Part shown: piece by piece, positions 1 through 9,570 of the stretch
Layout of the letters: each line of letters starts with the position of its first letter
Position numbering within the stretch: the first letter of the stretch is position 1
NCBI RefSeq assembly: GCF_003721435.2
Contig: NZ_CP054585.1
Span: 682,001-746,000, forward strand
DNA: 64,000 nt
Direction of reading: 5' to 3'
Source of the DNA: Halorubrum sp. CBA1229
Lineage (GTDB): Archaea; Halobacteriota; Halobacteria; Halobacteriales; Haloferacaceae
Notes under the pieces: generated by a model
Databases searched by the model: none
Told to the model about the DNA's origin: nothing
What the model saw: the letters and a program-made list of their open reading frames with translations, nothing else
Made by a program: the position numbers and the translations under genes

Positions 1-1197
1 CTCGGAGCCGTGGATCGTCAGGACGTCCGGCTCCTCGGTCGTCTCGGCGCCCATCGCTTCCAGCTCCTCGGCCATCGCGGCGACGCGGTCCGTCTCCTTG
101 TACCGGACGTGCTCGCAGTTGGTGATGCGGGTGTCGCCGTCGGCGACCGCCCCCAGCGCGGCGATGGTGGGGAGCAGGTCGGGCGTGTCGCCCACGTCGA
201 CCTCGACGCCGGAGAGGTCGGAGCGCCGGACGGCGATGACGCCCCCGCGGCGGTCCCACTCGACGTCGGCACCCATGCGCTCCGCGATGTCGACGATCGC
301 GGCGTCGCCCTGCGCGCTCGGGCGGGCGCCCTCGATCCGGACCGCCTCGCCCGGCTCCGCGGCGACCGCCCCGGCCGCGACGAGGTACGAGATGGAGGAG
401 AAGTCGCCGGGGACGGCGTAGCTCCCGCCGGCGGGCGCGTACGACTGGCCGCCCTCGACGACGAACCCCGCCGCGCCCGCGGCGCCGTCGAGCGCCTCGC
501 CGTCGTCGCCCACGGGCGTCGCCTCGACCCCGAAGTCGTCGAGCAGCTCGAGCGTGATGTCGACGTACGGCGCCGACTTGAGCTCGGTCGTCAGGTCGAC
601 CTCGATCCCCCGATCGGTGACCGCGCCGGCCATCAGCAGCGCGGTGACGTACTGCGAGGAGACGTCGCCCGGAATGGCGACCTCGCCGCCCGCGAGGGGG
701 CCGGAGACGACCAGCGGCGCCTGCCCGTTGCCGCGAGTCGACTCCGCGCGGACGCCGAGGTCGGCGAGGGCCGTCAGAAGCGGTCCCTGCGGGCGCGACC
801 GGAGCGACCCGTCGCCCGTCAGCACCGTCGCGCCGTCTGCGAGCGCGGCCGCGGCCGTGACCAGCCGCATCGTCGTGCCGGAGTTCGCGCAGTCGATCAC
901 GTCGTCGGGGACCGCCGGGCGGCCGTCGAAGCCGTCGACGGCGAGCGCCTCGGCGTCGTCGGGGACGAGCGGGTCGGCATCGGCGCCATCGCTCTCGGAC
1001 TGAGGGTCCGGCTCGACCGAACCGCCGAAGGCGGTCACGGCGCGGGCGGTCGCCCGCGTGTCCGCGGAGACGAGCGGGGACCGCACGGTCGCGCCGTCGC
1101 TGTACCCCGCGGCGAGCAGCGCGCGGTGCGTGTAGCTCTTCGAGGGGGGCGCGCGCGTCGCGCCCCGCACGGTCGAGTTGGTGACGTGGACGTCCAT
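1..1197 (-). CDS. aroA: 3-phosphoshikimate 1-carboxyvinyltransferase (EPSP synthase), C-terminus cut by window edge
   Basis: Transfers the enolpyruvyl group of PEP to shikimate 3-phosphate, the sixth step of the shikimate pathway to aromatic amino acids. The minus-strand frame from the ATG at 1197 opens [12 protein letters not shown] and gives the N-terminal substrate-binding signature [15 protein letters not shown], then [12 protein letters not shown] near residue 100 (the NSGTTxR PEP-site loop) and a C-terminal [18 protein letters not shown] stretch, all hallmarks of the family. 399 codons are visible against about 430 expected, so roughly 30-40 residues lie beyond base 1. It is divergent from the aMBF1 gene. 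aroE of the same pathway lies near 35 kb but is not linked. Identity is secure; only the end is missing. Confidence 0.95.
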   Translation of the reverse strand, partial: MDVHVTNSTVRGATRAPPSKSYTHRALLAAGYSDGATVRSPLVSADTRATARAVTAFGGSVEPDPQSESDGADADPLVPDDAEALAVDGFDGRPAVPDDVIDCANSGTTMRLVTAAAALADGATVLTGDGSLRSRPQGPLLTALADLGVRAESTRGNGQAPLVVSGPLAGGEVAIPGDVSSQYVTALLMAGAVTDRGIEVDLTTELKSAPYVDITLELLDDFGVEATPVGDDGEALDGAAGAAGFVVEGGQSYAPAGGSYAVPGDFSSISYLVAAGAVAAEPGEAVRIEGARPSAQGDAAIVDIAERMGADVEWDRRGGVIAVRRSDLSGVEVDVGDTPDLLPTIAALGAVADGDTRITNCEHVRYKETDRVAAMAEELEAMGAETTEEPDVLTIHGSE

Positions 1198-1310
1198 ACC
1201 CCTTCTGCCGACCGCGGCGACAAGTCGGTACCGGACGCGGCACGATTGGGCGGGCGTAACTGTCGCGGACGCGCGGTCGATCGGTCCCGCGATAGCGCCC
1301 CGGCGCACCC

Positions 1311-1318
1311 TTTATACC
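1311..1318 (+). promoter_or_regulatory. TATA box of the aMBF1 gene
   Basis: TTTATACC centred about 27 bases before the ATG at 1341, preceded by a C-rich BRE-like stretch. The spacing predicts a leaderless transcript, common in haloarchaea. Confidence 0.6.
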
Positions 1319-1340
1319 ACCGGGAGCGTTACCGTCGCGT

Positions 1341-1874
1341 ATGCCCCAGTGTGAGATGTGTGGCGCCGACGAGGCCTCGCTGACGACGACGAAGGTCGAA
1401 GGCGCCGAACTGGAGCTGTGTAGCTCGTGTACGGACTTCGGCACCGAGGTCCGCGACGAGTCCACCGGCTCCGGCGGCGGCAAGTACTCCACGAGCTCGA
1501 GCACCGGGAAGTCGTCTTCCTCCGCGTCCGGTTCCTCGGGCGGGTCGTCCGGCTCGTCGGGCAGTTCGACGCGACCGCGCGACATGTTCGACGACATGGA
1601 CGAGATCGCCACCGACTACGACGACCAGATCCGGAACGCCCGCGAGTCCCGCGGGCTCAGCCAGGAGGAGCTGGCCGACCAGCTGAACGAGAAAGCGAGC
1701 CTCATCCGCAAGCTCGAACGCGGCGACACGCTCCCGACCGACGAGGTCCAGCGGAAGCTGGAGCGCGCGCTCGACATCTCCCTCGTCGAGGGCGAGTCCG
1801 TCGAGGACGCCGACTGGGACAGCGGCGACTCGGGAACGATGACGCTCGGCGACGTGGTCAAGCGGAAGGACTGA
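1341..1874 (+). CDS. Archaeal multiprotein-bridging factor aMBF1 (zinc ribbon plus HTH)
   Basis: A 177-residue protein with an N-terminal zinc ribbon (C4, C7, C27, C30), a Ser/Gly-rich linker at about residues 41-77 and a Cro/C1-type helix-turn-helix at about 97-146 (RNARESRGLSQEELADQLN, then SLIRKLERGD). This order is that of archaeal MBF1, a conserved transcription factor related to the eukaryotic TBP-TFIIA/activator bridge; in archaea its role is not fully settled and links to translation have been proposed. A TATA box at 1311 supports the ATG at 1341 as a leaderless start. The linker is longer and more serine-rich than usual but typical for halophiles. The HTH and ribbon make the call firm. 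Confidence 0.93.
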   Translation: MPQCEMCGADEASLTTTKVEGAELELCSSCTDFGTEVRDESTGSGGGKYSTSSSTGKSSSSASGSSGGSSGSSGSSTRPRDMFDDMDEIATDYDDQIRNARESRGLSQEELADQLNEKASLIRKLERGDTLPTDEVQRKLERALDISLVEGESVEDADWDSGDSGTMTLGDVVKRKD

Positions 1875-1903
1875 GCGCGCACGCGGCTGCTGCTCTCCTC
1901 ACC

Positions 1904-2707
1904 TCACTCCCGGTCTTCTCCGGTGTCGTCGGTCGGCTCGATCTCGCCGTTCCCCGTCCCGTACTGCTCCGTCAGGTAGTCGATGATGTAGTCGACGGTC
2001 TCGGGGTCGTAGCTCCAGAAGCCGAAGAACTCGCCGGGCGCGCGCTCCTCGGCGAGCAGCGCGCACTTCGCGTCGTCGTAGCCGCCGCCGTCGTACGCGA
2101 CGAACCAGGTCTCGCGGATTTCGGCGGTCTCCCCGACGTGGACGGTGTAGTGCTCCACGTCCGGCGGGTCGCCCTCGTTCGCGGCGTACGCGTGGACGCT
2201 GAGCCGGTCCTTCTCGCCCAGCAGGTCGTACGTGTCCGTCTCCCCGGTGAGGACGTCGAGGGTCTGGAAGCCGGCGTGGAGCTCACCGTCGCCGACGCGC
2301 CACGCGCGGTCCTCGATCTCCCGGGACGCGGCGACCATGTCGGCGTGGGAGTAGGAGGTGAACATCGTCTCGTCGAGGTGGTCGAGGATCGGCTCGCCGA
2401 CCTGCCCCCGGGCGCCCGCGCCGACCTCCTCCGGCGTCCCCTCCTCGAGCGGCCCGTCGTCGGCCGCTCCGGTCTCGTCGCCGACGCCGGGGAGGAGCTC
2501 GTCGACGGTGACGGCCGTGACGAACTCCCCGTCGCGCGAGAGGACGGCGTACCCCTCGGGCCCCGCGTCGGTCCGTTCCTCGGCGATCCGGACGTTGCGG
2601 TCGGCGAAGTGCTCGCGGAGCTCCTCCGTGACCGCCGAGTCCGCGTTGAAGACGGTCAGCGTGGGCTCGCGGGCCTCCACGCCGGCGATGAGCTCGATGA
2701 GGGACAT
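1904..2707 (-). CDS. DICT sensory domain protein
   Basis: A 267-residue soluble acidic protein starting MSLIELIAGVEAREPTLTVF. The whole length resembles the DICT domain, a small sensory module first noted beside diguanylate cyclases and two-component proteins and widespread as a stand-alone protein in haloarchaea; it often fuses to histidine kinases or HTH regulators. The features that match are the segment around FTSYSHADMVAASREIEDRAWRVGDG and the tryptophan- and tyrosine-rich half ending FFGFWSYDPETVDYIIDYL. There is no output domain, membrane span or metal site. A minus-strand TATA box (CCTTATACC) about 28 bases before the ATG at 2707 supports the start. It is convergent with aMBF1 and divergent from tpiA. 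Ligand and partner are unknown. Confidence 0.78.
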   Translation of the reverse strand: MSLIELIAGVEAREPTLTVFNADSAVTEELREHFADRNVRIAEERTDAGPEGYAVLSRDGEFVTAVTVDELLPGVGDETGAADDGPLEEGTPEEVGAGARGQVGEPILDHLDETMFTSYSHADMVAASREIEDRAWRVGDGELHAGFQTLDVLTGETDTYDLLGEKDRLSVHAYAANEGDPPDVEHYTVHVGETAEIRETWFVAYDGGGYDDAKCALLAEERAPGEFFGFWSYDPETVDYIIDYLTEQYGTGNGEIEPTDDTGEDRE

Positions 2708-2730
2708 GCTCGTTCCGACCCACAGTACCG

Positions 2731-2739
2731 GGGTATAAG
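2731..2739 (-). promoter_or_regulatory. TATA box of the DICT gene
   Basis: On the minus strand this reads CCTTATACC, centred about 28 bases upstream of the ATG at 2707, predicting a leaderless mRNA. Confidence 0.55.
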
Positions 2740-2836
2740 GTCGTTTATGCTCCCGCGAAGGGATCTCGGCCGAAATCGGCGGGGGAGCGTCGCCGGAGCA
2801 TGAAGCTATTTGCGCCCGCGGCCCCCGAGTGCGGGT

Positions 2837-3481
2837 ATGTTCATCCTGGTGAACCTCAAGGCGTACCCGTGCGATCCGATCGAAGTCGCGACCGCCGCCC
2901 GCGACGTGGCCGAGGCGTCCGGCGCCCGCATCGCGGTCTCCCCGCAGGCGGCCGACCTCGCGCGCGTCGCGGACACCGGCGTCGAGACGTGGGCACAGCA
3001 CGTCTCGCCGAACGAGCACGGCTCTCACACCGGGTCGACGCTCGCGGAGGCCGTCGCCGCCAACGGCGCCGAGGGGACGCTCATCAACCACTCCGAGAAC
3101 CGCCTGAAGCTCGCCGACGTCGACGGCTCCGTCCGCGCCGCCGAGCGCGCCGACCTGGAGACGATCGTCTGCGCGAACAACCCCGCGCAGGTCGGGGCGG
3201 CCGCCGCGCTCGGTCCCGACGCGGTCGCCGTCGAGCCGCCGGAGCTCATCGGCGGCGACGTCTCCGTCTCGACGGCCGACCCCGGGATCGTCGAGGACGC
3301 GGTCGCGGCCGCGGAGGCGGTCGACCCCGCGGTCGACGTGTTCTGCGGCGCCGGCGTCTCGACCGGCGAGGACGTGGCCGCCGCGGGCGATCTGGGCGCG
3401 TCCGGGATCCTGCTCGCCTCCGGCGTGGCGAAGGCCGACGACCCGCGGGCGGCGCTGGAAGACCTCGTCTCCGGGCTCTGA
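2837..3481 (+). CDS. tpiA: Triosephosphate isomerase (short archaeal form)
   Basis: Interconverts dihydroxyacetone phosphate and glyceraldehyde 3-phosphate in glycolysis and gluconeogenesis. The 214-residue length is that of archaeal TIMs, about 35 residues shorter than bacterial ones. The catalytic set is visible: N6 and K8 in [10 protein letters not shown]85 in [10 protein letters not shown]133 in AVEPPELIG, and the C-terminal phosphate loop in [11 protein letters not shown] followed by [10 protein letters not shown]. The start ATG at 2837 was chosen over one nine codons upstream because the family begins directly with M-F-I-L-V-N-L-K and a TATA-like GCTATTTGC lies about 27 bases before it. 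It sits between the DICT gene and dnaK, where some haloarchaea carry grpE before dnaK. Confidence 0.96.
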   Translation: MFILVNLKAYPCDPIEVATAARDVAEASGARIAVSPQAADLARVADTGVETWAQHVSPNEHGSHTGSTLAEAVAANGAEGTLINHSENRLKLADVDGSVRAAERADLETIVCANNPAQVGAAAALGPDAVAVEPPELIGGDVSVSTADPGIVEDAVAAAEAVDPAVDVFCGAGVSTGEDVAAAGDLGASGILLASGVAKADDPRAALEDLVSGL

Positions 3482-3651
3482 GCCCGGCGAGCGCCGTCCG
3501 AGCCGCGCGGTCGGCCTCCCGCCGTCGACCGACGCGCGCTCCTGCGCTTGCGGATCTGTATAAAGACACCGATGCGACCGGTTCACACGATTGCCGAAAC
3601 CGCACGACGTGGGAGGGATCGACTGTCCGTCGAGATCGCGCCGTCTAGTAA

Positions 3652-3659
3652 CCTTTAAC
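3652..3659 (+). promoter_or_regulatory. TATA box of dnaK
   Basis: CTTTAACC about 30 bases before the ATG at 3687. A second AT-rich stretch, TGTATAAAG near 3555, could be an additional upstream promoter, which would fit a heat-inducible gene; this is an inference from position only. Confidence 0.5.
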
Positions 3660-3686
3660 CGACACAAGCCGCTAACTTTGGGCAAG

Positions 3687-5627
3687 ATGGCGAGCAACAA
3701 GATTCTCGGTATCGACCTCGGTACCACCAACTCCGCGTTCGCGGTGATGGAGGGCGACGAGCCCGAGATCATCGCGAACGCGGAGGGCGACCGGACGACG
3801 CCCTCGGTCGTCGCCTTCGCCGACGACGACGAGCGGCTCGTCGGGAAGCCGGCGAAGAACCAGGCCGTCCAGAACCCCGACCGCACGATCCAGTCGATCA
3901 AGCGGCACATGGGCGAGGACGACTACGCGGTCGAGATCGGGGACGACGAGTACACGCCCGAGCAGGTCTCGGCGATGATCCTCCAGAAGATCAAGCGCGA
4001 CGCCGAGGAGTACCTCGGCGACGACGTCGAGAAGGCCGTGATCACGGTCCCCGCGTACTTCAACGACAAGCAGCGGCAGGCGACGAAGGACGCCGGCGAG
4101 ATCGCCGGCTTCGACGTCGAGCGCATCGTCAACGAGCCGACCGCCGCCTCCATGGCGTACGGCCTCGACGACGAGTCCGACCAGACCGTCCTCGTCTACG
4201 ACCTCGGGGGCGGCACGTTCGACGTATCGGTCCTCGACCTGGGCGGCGGCGTCTACGAGGTCGTCGCCACGAACGGCGACAACGACCTCGGCGGCGACGA
4301 CTGGGACGAGGCGCTCATCGACCACATCGCCGACGAGTTCCAGAACGACCACGGGATCGACCTCCGCGAGGACCGGCAGGCGCTCCAGCGGCTGAAAGAC
4401 GCCGCCGAGGAGGCGAAGATCGAGCTGTCGAACAAGAAGGAGACGACGGTCAACCTCCCCTTCATCACCGCGACCGACAGCGGCCCGGTCCACCTCGAGC
4501 AGTCGATCACCCGCGCGACGTTCGAGAACCTCACCTCGGACCTCATCGAGCGCACCGTCGGGCCGACGGAGCAGGCGCTCTCCGACGCCGGCTACGACAA
4601 GGGCGACATCGACGAGGTCATCCTCGTCGGCGGGTCGACCCGGATGCCGCAGGTCCAGGAGCAGGTCGAGGAGCTCATCGGGCAGGAGCCGAAGAAGAAC
4701 GTCAACCCCGACGAGGCGGTCGCGCTCGGCGCGGCGATCCAGGGCGGCGTGCTCTCCGGCGACGTCGACGACATCGTCCTGCTTGACGTCACCCCGCTCT
4801 CGCTCGGGATCGAGGTGAAGGGCGGCCTCTTCGAGCGGCTCATCGAGAAGAACACCACCATCCCGACCGAGGAGTCGAAGGTGTTCACCACCGCCGCCGA
4901 CAACCAGACTTCGGTGAACGTGCGCGTCTTCCAGGGCGAACGCGAGATCGCCGAGGAGAACGAGCTGCTCGGCGCGTTCCAGCTCTCCGGCATCCCGCCG
5001 GCGCCCGCGGGCACCCCGCAGATCGAGGTCTCCTTCAACATCGACGAGAACGGCATCGTCAACGTCGAGGCCGAAGACCAGGGGTCGGGCAACGCCGAGT
5101 CGATCACCATCGAGGGCGGCGTCGGCCTCTCCGACGAGGAGATCGAGGAGATGCAGGAGGAGGCCGAGAAGCACGCCGAGGAGGACGAGGCCCGCCGCGA
5201 GCGGATCGAGGCCCGCAACGAGGCCGAGACGACGATCCAGCGCGCCGAGACCCTCCTCGAGGAGAACGAGGAGGAGCTCGACGACGACGAGCTCGTCGCC
5301 GACATCGAGGCGGCCATCGAGGACGTCGAGGAAGTCCTCGAAGACGAGGACGCCGACACCGACGAGATCGAGTCCGTCACCGAGGCGCTCACGGAGGAGC
5401 TCCAGGAGATCGGCAAGCAAATGTACGAGGGACAGCAGGCCGCGCAGGCCGGTCCGGGCGGCGCCGGCGGCGCGGCCGGCCCCGGCGGCATGGGCGGCGC
5501 AGCCGGCCCCGGCGGTGCGGCCGGTCCGGGCGGTGCAGCCGGTCCGGGCGGCGCGGGCCCCGACGGAGACGACGAGGAGTACGTCGACGCCGACTTCGAG
5601 GACGTTGACGAGAACGACGACGAGTAG
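3687..5627 (+). CDS. dnaK: Molecular chaperone DnaK (Hsp70)
   Basis: ATP-dependent Hsp70 chaperone of 646 residues. The nucleotide-binding domain has DLGTTNS at residues 10-16, [14 protein letters not shown] and GGSTRMP; the hydrophobic interdomain linker is followed by [14 protein letters not shown] of the substrate domain, then a highly acidic helical lid. The C-terminus is a Gly/Ala/Pro-rich run built from repeats of GGAAGP, ending in an acidic tail EDVDENDDE. The ATG at 3687 is preferred over an upstream in-frame start because [16 protein letters not shown] matches the family and a TATA box lies 30 bases upstream. dnaJ follows after 169 bases with its own TATA-like CCTTAACA. No grpE is found on either side, so the nucleotide exchange factor must be encoded elsewhere. 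Confidence 0.98.
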   Translation: MASNKILGIDLGTTNSAFAVMEGDEPEIIANAEGDRTTPSVVAFADDDERLVGKPAKNQAVQNPDRTIQSIKRHMGEDDYAVEIGDDEYTPEQVSAMILQKIKRDAEEYLGDDVEKAVITVPAYFNDKQRQATKDAGEIAGFDVERIVNEPTAASMAYGLDDESDQTVLVYDLGGGTFDVSVLDLGGGVYEVVATNGDNDLGGDDWDEALIDHIADEFQNDHGIDLREDRQALQRLKDAAEEAKIELSNKKETTVNLPFITATDSGPVHLEQSITRATFENLTSDLIERTVGPTEQALSDAGYDKGDIDEVILVGGSTRMPQVQEQVEELIGQEPKKNVNPDEAVALGAAIQGGVLSGDVDDIVLLDVTPLSLGIEVKGGLFERLIEKNTTIPTEESKVFTTAADNQTSVNVRVFQGEREIAEENELLGAFQLSGIPPAPAGTPQIEVSFNIDENGIVNVEAEDQGSGNAESITIEGGVGLSDEEIEEMQEEAEKHAEEDEARRERIEARNEAETTIQRAETLLEENEEELDDDELVADIEAAIEDVEEVLEDEDADTDEIESVTEALTEELQEIGKQMYEGQQAAQAGPGGAGGAAGPGGMGGAAGPGGAAGPGGAAGPGGAGPDGDDEEYVDADFEDVDENDDE

Positions 5628-5796
5628 TCGTTCTCGTCAGCCAACCGGGACTGCGACGCAGTTCTGGTGACATGGACGACGAAGACGAAGCGTAGCTTTC
5701 CGCGTCGGCCTCGATTCGCCCCGTCTCGGGCCTCCGCCCGCGGACGGACCCCTTAACACGACCCAGCCACGAACGACTCAACAACGAACGTAACGC

Positions 5797-6960
5797 ATGA
5801 GCGAGAACTTTTACGACGTCCTCGGTGTGTCGCGGGACGCCAGCGAGGAGGAGATCAAGAAGGCGTACCGCAAGAAGGCCGCCAAACACCATCCCGACGT
5901 CAGCGACGACGACGACGCCGAGGAGCGGTTCAAGAAGATCCAGAAGGCTAAGGAGGTGCTCACCGACGAACAGAAGCGCCAGCAGTACGACCAGCTCGGC
6001 CACGACCGCTTCACCGAGGCCGACAAGCGCGGCGCGACGGGCGGCGGCGGTCCCGGCGGCGCCGGCGGGCCCTTCGGCGGGGCCGGCGGCGCCGGCGGCG
6101 CCGGCGGCTTCGAGGACATCTTCAACCAGTTCTTTGGCGGGGGCGGCGGCGGCCGCGGCGGTGGCGGCGGCAACCGCCCCCGTCAGGGGCGTGATCTCCG
6201 GACGGGCCTCACGATCGACCTCGAGGAGGCGTTCGAGGGCGCGACCAAGGAGGTCACGCTCACCCGCCCGACGACCTGCGACACCTGCGACGGCGCGGGG
6301 CACCCCCCGGACGCCGACGTGCAGACCTGTTCTCAGTGTAACGGGCGAGGACAGGTCCAGCAGGTCCAGCAGACGCCGCTCGGCCGCGTCCAGCAGACGT
6401 CGACGTGCCCGCGGTGTGAGGGCGAGGGCGAGCTGTACAGCGAGGACTGCCCCGACTGCGGCGGCGACGGCGTCGTCCGCGAGGAGGCGACGCTCTCCGT
6501 GGAGATCCCGGCCGGGATCCGCTCCGGACAGAGCCTCCGGATGGAGCGCGAGGGCGCCCCCGGCGAGAACGGCGGCCCCAACGGCGACCTGCTGATCGAG
6601 GTCGACGTCGACGTCGGCGACCGCTACGAGCGCGACGGCGACGATCTCCGCGTCAGCGAGGCCATCTCCTTCCCGCAGGCCGTCTTCGGCGACACGATCG
6701 AGGTCGAGACGGTCGACGGCAGCGTGGAGATGGATATCCCCGCCGGCACGCAGAGCGGCGAGACGTTCCGGCTCGAAGGGAAGGGGATGCCCCGGCTGCG
6801 GCGGCGCGGCCGCGGCGACCTCTTCGTGCAGGTCGGCGTCGTGATCCCGGACTCGCTCAACGAGGAGCAGCGCGAGGCGCTGGAGGCGTTCGCCGAGGCC
6901 GGCGGCGAGGACATCGACGTCGGCGGCGGCTTCTTCGAGCGGTTGAAGAGCTCCTTCTAG
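5797..6960 (+). CDS. dnaJ: Chaperone DnaJ (type I Hsp40)
   Basis: Co-chaperone that stimulates DnaK ATPase and delivers substrates. The 387 residues show the type I order: J domain (about 1-67) with HPD at 32-34, a Gly/Phe-rich linker (about 80-127, [20 protein letters not shown]), four CxxCxGxG zinc repeats between about 160 and 235 ([36 protein letters not shown]), then the two beta-rich C-terminal domains. It follows dnaK in the same direction with 169 bases between them, long enough for an independent promoter (CCTTAACA at about 5750). Confidence 0.98.
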   Translation: MSENFYDVLGVSRDASEEEIKKAYRKKAAKHHPDVSDDDDAEERFKKIQKAKEVLTDEQKRQQYDQLGHDRFTEADKRGATGGGGPGGAGGPFGGAGGAGGAGGFEDIFNQFFGGGGGGRGGGGGNRPRQGRDLRTGLTIDLEEAFEGATKEVTLTRPTTCDTCDGAGHPPDADVQTCSQCNGRGQVQQVQQTPLGRVQQTSTCPRCEGEGELYSEDCPDCGGDGVVREEATLSVEIPAGIRSGQSLRMEREGAPGENGGPNGDLLIEVDVDVGDRYERDGDDLRVSEAISFPQAVFGDTIEVETVDGSVEMDIPAGTQSGETFRLEGKGMPRLRRRGRGDLFVQVGVVIPDSLNEEQREALEAFAEAGGEDIDVGGGFFERLKSSF

Positions 6961-7016
6961 CGCCCCCGGCTTCCCCGACCCGTAGCTTTTCCGGCGCGCG
7001 TCGCGTATCGGAGCGC

Positions 7017-7337
7017 ATGGGCTACGACACCACCGCCTACGACGACGTCGAACCGCGCGCGCCGGGGATGTACTTCCTCCGCGACGCGCTCGACTGCGAG
7101 AAGCTCGGCGTGACCGTCGTGGAGGCCGACGACGGCTGGGAGGGCATGGAACACGACCACGCCGACGCCGGCCACGAGGAGGTGTACGTGCTGCTCCACG
7201 GCGCGGCGACGCTGACCGTCGACGGCGAGGCCGTCGAGCTCGCCCCCGGCGACGCGGTCCGGGTCGACGGCGACGCCACGCGCGACCTCTCCTTCGCCGC
7301 CGACGGCTCGAAGATGGTCATCGCCGGCGCTCCCTGA
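7017..7337 (+). CDS. Cupin-fold protein
   Basis: A 106-residue single-domain cupin. Motif 1 is read in MEHDHADAGHEEVYVLLHG with histidines and a glutamate spaced as for metal binding, and motif 2 in LAPGDAVRVDGDATRDL. Proteins of this size in halophiles are usually annotated only as cupins; the substrate cannot be told. A TATA-like AGCTTTT near 6985 precedes the ATG by about 29 bases. Just after the stop there is an imperfect copy of the gene's last 25 bases, including a second stop codon (see repeat at 7313-7374). Confidence 0.85.
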   Translation: MGYDTTAYDDVEPRAPGMYFLRDALDCEKLGVTVVEADDGWEGMEHDHADAGHEEVYVLLHGAATLTVDGEAVELAPGDAVRVDGDATRDLSFAADGSKMVIAGAP

Positions 7338-7374
7338 CGCCGGTTCGATGATAGTCATCGCCGGCGCGCCCTGA
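7313..7374 (+). repeat. Duplicated 3' end of the cupin gene
   Basis: Two copies of a 25-base segment, 7313-7337 and 7350-7374, differing at 2 positions. The first encodes the terminal M-V-I-A-G-A-P-stop; the second, 37 bases later in another frame, would encode M-I-V-I-A-G-A-P-stop. The duplication therefore carries a stop codon into a new frame. Confidence 0.85.
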
Positions 7375-7404
7375 GAGCGGAGTTCGACGAGCGCCGCACG
7401 CCTC

Positions 7405-7413
7405 GTTTTTAAG
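7405..7413 (+). promoter_or_regulatory. TATA box of the acyl-CoA-ligase-like gene
   Basis: GTTTTTAAG centred about 29 bases before the ATG at 7438; predicts a leaderless transcript. Confidence 0.55.
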
Positions 7414-7437
7414 TCTCGCCCGCTCCGAGCCTCCGGC

Positions 7438-8202
7438 ATGGACGTCGTCGGCGATCTCCTCGCACGCGATCGGCGGAGCCGCGACATCGCGCTCGTCACG
7501 CCCGACGGGCGCGAGCGCACGTATCGCGACCTGATCACGAACGCGTACAAGGCGGCGAACGTGCTCCGCTACCTCGGCGCGCGCGAGGGGTCGACCGTCG
7601 CCGTCGAGCCGGCGCCCGGACTCCACACGACGCTCGCCTTCCTCGGCGCGGCCGGGCTGGGCGCCCCGGTCCGGTTCGACCCCGCGGCGGGGATCGGTCG
7701 CGGCGACCGCGTCGTCCTCGTCGACGTGGCCGACGAGTCGGCGACGGAACCGGCGCCCGGAACCAGCCTCGCCGCCTTCGGCGGCCCGCCGGAGCGGCCC
7801 GAGACGACCCACTGGGAGCAGGAGCTGTGGAGCGAGAACCCCGGCATGCCGCCGAGCGCGGTCGGCCCAGATGACCCCGTCCTGCGGGCGCTGGGAGACG
7901 GCGAGCCGGACGGAACCGGCGACGTCGCTCACCGCGCGCTCCTCGACGCGGCCGCGGCGGTCGTCGACGAACACGGGCTCGAACCGGGCGACAGGGTCGC
8001 GCTCCGCGGCGGACTCGCGGACCCGCGGGCGCTGGCCGCGGGCGTCGTCGCCCCGCTCGCGGCCGGCGCGACGGCCGTCCTCGCGGGCGATAGCGCGGAG
8101 CGCGACGAGCCGACCGCCACGGGTGACGAGCCGACCGTGACCGTAGGGGAAGCGGGGAGCGACCCGCGACCCGTGACGCTCCCGACGGTCGGCGACCGGT
8201 AG
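7438..8202 (+). CDS. Truncated acyl-CoA synthetase-like (AMP-binding) protein
   Basis: 254 residues resembling only the first part of the ANL (acyl-CoA synthetase) superfamily: D-I-A-L-V-T-P-D-G-R-E-R-T-Y-R-D-L at about 17-33 matches the family's N-terminal beta-hairpin and YKAANVLRYLGAREGSTVAV the next helix-strand. The adenylate-forming core motifs (the TSGSTGxPK loop, YGxTE and the C-terminal lysine domain) are absent, so it cannot be a normal ligase. Haloarchaea keep such short proteins, often annotated as acetyl-CoA synthetase, so this may be a conserved family rather than a fresh deletion; the reading frame is intact with its own TATA box. A role as binding or regulatory relative is speculative. 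Confidence 0.7.
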   Translation: MDVVGDLLARDRRSRDIALVTPDGRERTYRDLITNAYKAANVLRYLGAREGSTVAVEPAPGLHTTLAFLGAAGLGAPVRFDPAAGIGRGDRVVLVDVADESATEPAPGTSLAAFGGPPERPETTHWEQELWSENPGMPPSAVGPDDPVLRALGDGEPDGTGDVAHRALLDAAAAVVDEHGLEPGDRVALRGGLADPRALAAGVVAPLAAGATAVLAGDSAERDEPTATGDEPTVTVGEAGSDPRPVTLPTVGDR

Positions 8203-8229
8203 ACGGGAAAAACGGCGACGGCCGCCGAC

Positions 8230-9570
8230 TCAGTCGTCGGCGGGGTTCGGCGGCGCCGAGCGCTCCCGCTCGTGGCGGAGGCACGCCGACTCGTGGTCGG
8301 CCGCGTGACTGGTCCGCTCCGGAACGGTCTCCTCGCAGGGCGTGGTGACTCGCTCGGAGAGCGTCGCCGCCGCCCCCTCGAGGTCGCCGCCCAACGCCTT
8401 GTCGAGCGCCTCGTCGAGCAGCGCCTCGATCTCGGCTGCGGACACCGCCTCCGCGACGTCGAACTCGCGACGGATCTGCCCTTTCACCGCCTCCGGCGTG
8501 GCGTCCGCGTCGCTCCCGGTCCGGAAATTCTCGCGGATCTGGTCGACGTCGACGCTCCCGGCGGCCAGCGCGTCGCGGAGGTTTAAGAGTCCCCGCCAGT
8601 TCGACTGGTCGAGGTCGACGCCGTCCGGCTGGATGACCTTGTGACACCGGGTGTGGAACCGGCAGCCGGAGGGCGGGTCCGTCGGGCTCGGGACGGTCCC
8701 CGTCAGCTCGATCCCCTCGGCGGTCGAGCGCGGGTCGGGCGTCGGGATCGCCGAGAGCAGCGCCTCCGTGTACGGGTGCTGCGGGTCGGCGAAGATCCGG
8801 TCTGTCGGCCCGATCTCGACTATCTCCCCGAGGTACATGACGGCCACCCGGTCGCATATCTCGCGGATGACGGACATGTCGTGGCTGATGAACAAAAGCG
8901 AGAGGTCGAACTCGTCTTGTAGATCGGAGATCAGACTGAGGATCTCCGCCTGAATGGAGACGTCGAGCGCGGAGACCGGCTCGTCGGCGACGATGAGCTC
9001 CGGGTTCAACACGAGGGCGCGCGCCAGCGCGATGCGCTGTTTCTGGCCGCCGGAGAACTCGTGCGGGTACCGGTCGTAATCCTCCGGCGAGAGGCCGACG
9101 CGCTCAAGCAGGTCCTCGACGATCGCCCGCCGTTGGTGGCGGTCCGACATCCCGTGGATCTGGAGCATCTCCGCGACCGCGCTGCCGACCGACATCCGCG
9201 GGTCGAAGCTGGAGGAGGGGTCTTGGAAGATCATCTGGGCGTCCCGGCGGAACGCCTTCAGCTCCCGGTCGTCGAAGCGCGTCACGTCGTTCGGGTGCGT
9301 CCCGTCGGCGTTGCGGGCCGCGCCGGCCCGCCCGCCGCCGTTGAAGATCACCTCGCCGCCCGTCGGGTCCTCCAGTCTGACGATGGAGGTCGCGGCGGTG
9401 GACTTCCCGCAGCCGGACTCGCCGACGAGCCCGAGCGTCTCCCCGGGCGCGATGTCGAAGCTGATCCCGTCGACGGCCCGGGCGGCGCCGACCTGCCGAT
9501 TCAAGAGCCCCTTCCGGATCGGGTAGTGCTTCTCGAGGTCCCGCACCGAGAGGAGCGGCTCCTCAGTCAT
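8230..9570 (-). CDS. Peptide/nickel ABC importer ATP-binding protein, second subunit (DppF/OppF-like) with long C-terminal insertion
   Basis: ATPase subunit of the importer encoded by the five genes from 14738 down to here. Walker [10 protein letters not shown] at about 50-58, signature [15 protein letters not shown] at about 172, Walker B LIVADEP and the switch histidine in FISHDMSV are all intact. The C-terminal oligopeptide-transporter extension carries four cysteines, as in subunits that bind an iron-sulfur cluster, but here C303 and C309 are separated from C412 and C430 by about 95 acidic, helical residues absent from the partner subunit. A second insertion of about 20 residues follows strand T-G-G-E-V-I-F. 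The start overlaps the end of the upstream ATPase gene by 8 bases, so translation is probably coupled. Confidence 0.92.
   Translation of the reverse strand: MTEEPLLSVRDLEKHYPIRKGLLNRQVGAARAVDGISFDIAPGETLGLVGESGCGKSTAATSIVRLEDPTGGEVIFNGGGRAGAARNADGTHPNDVTRFDDRELKAFRRDAQMIFQDPSSSFDPRMSVGSAVAEMLQIHGMSDRHQRRAIVEDLLERVGLSPEDYDRYPHEFSGGQKQRIALARALVLNPELIVADEPVSALDVSIQAEILSLISDLQDEFDLSLLFISHDMSVIREICDRVAVMYLGEIVEIGPTDRIFADPQHPYTEALLSAIPTPDPRSTAEGIELTGTVPSPTDPPSGCRFHTRCHKVIQPDGVDLDQSNWRGLLNLRDALAAGSVDVDQIRENFRTGSDADATPEAVKGQIRREFDVAEAVSAAEIEALLDEALDKALGGDLEGAAATLSERVTTPCEETVPERTSHAADHESACLRHERERSAPPNPADD

Noticed and set aside
10-1383. 457-codon plus-strand open frame antisense to aroA
   Set aside because: Arg- and Asp/Val-rich shadow translation; aroA on the minus strand has all EPSP synthase motifs.
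3672-5420. 582-codon minus-strand open frame antisense to dnaK
   Set aside because: Leu/Asp/Val-rich shadow created by G+C-rich third positions of dnaK.
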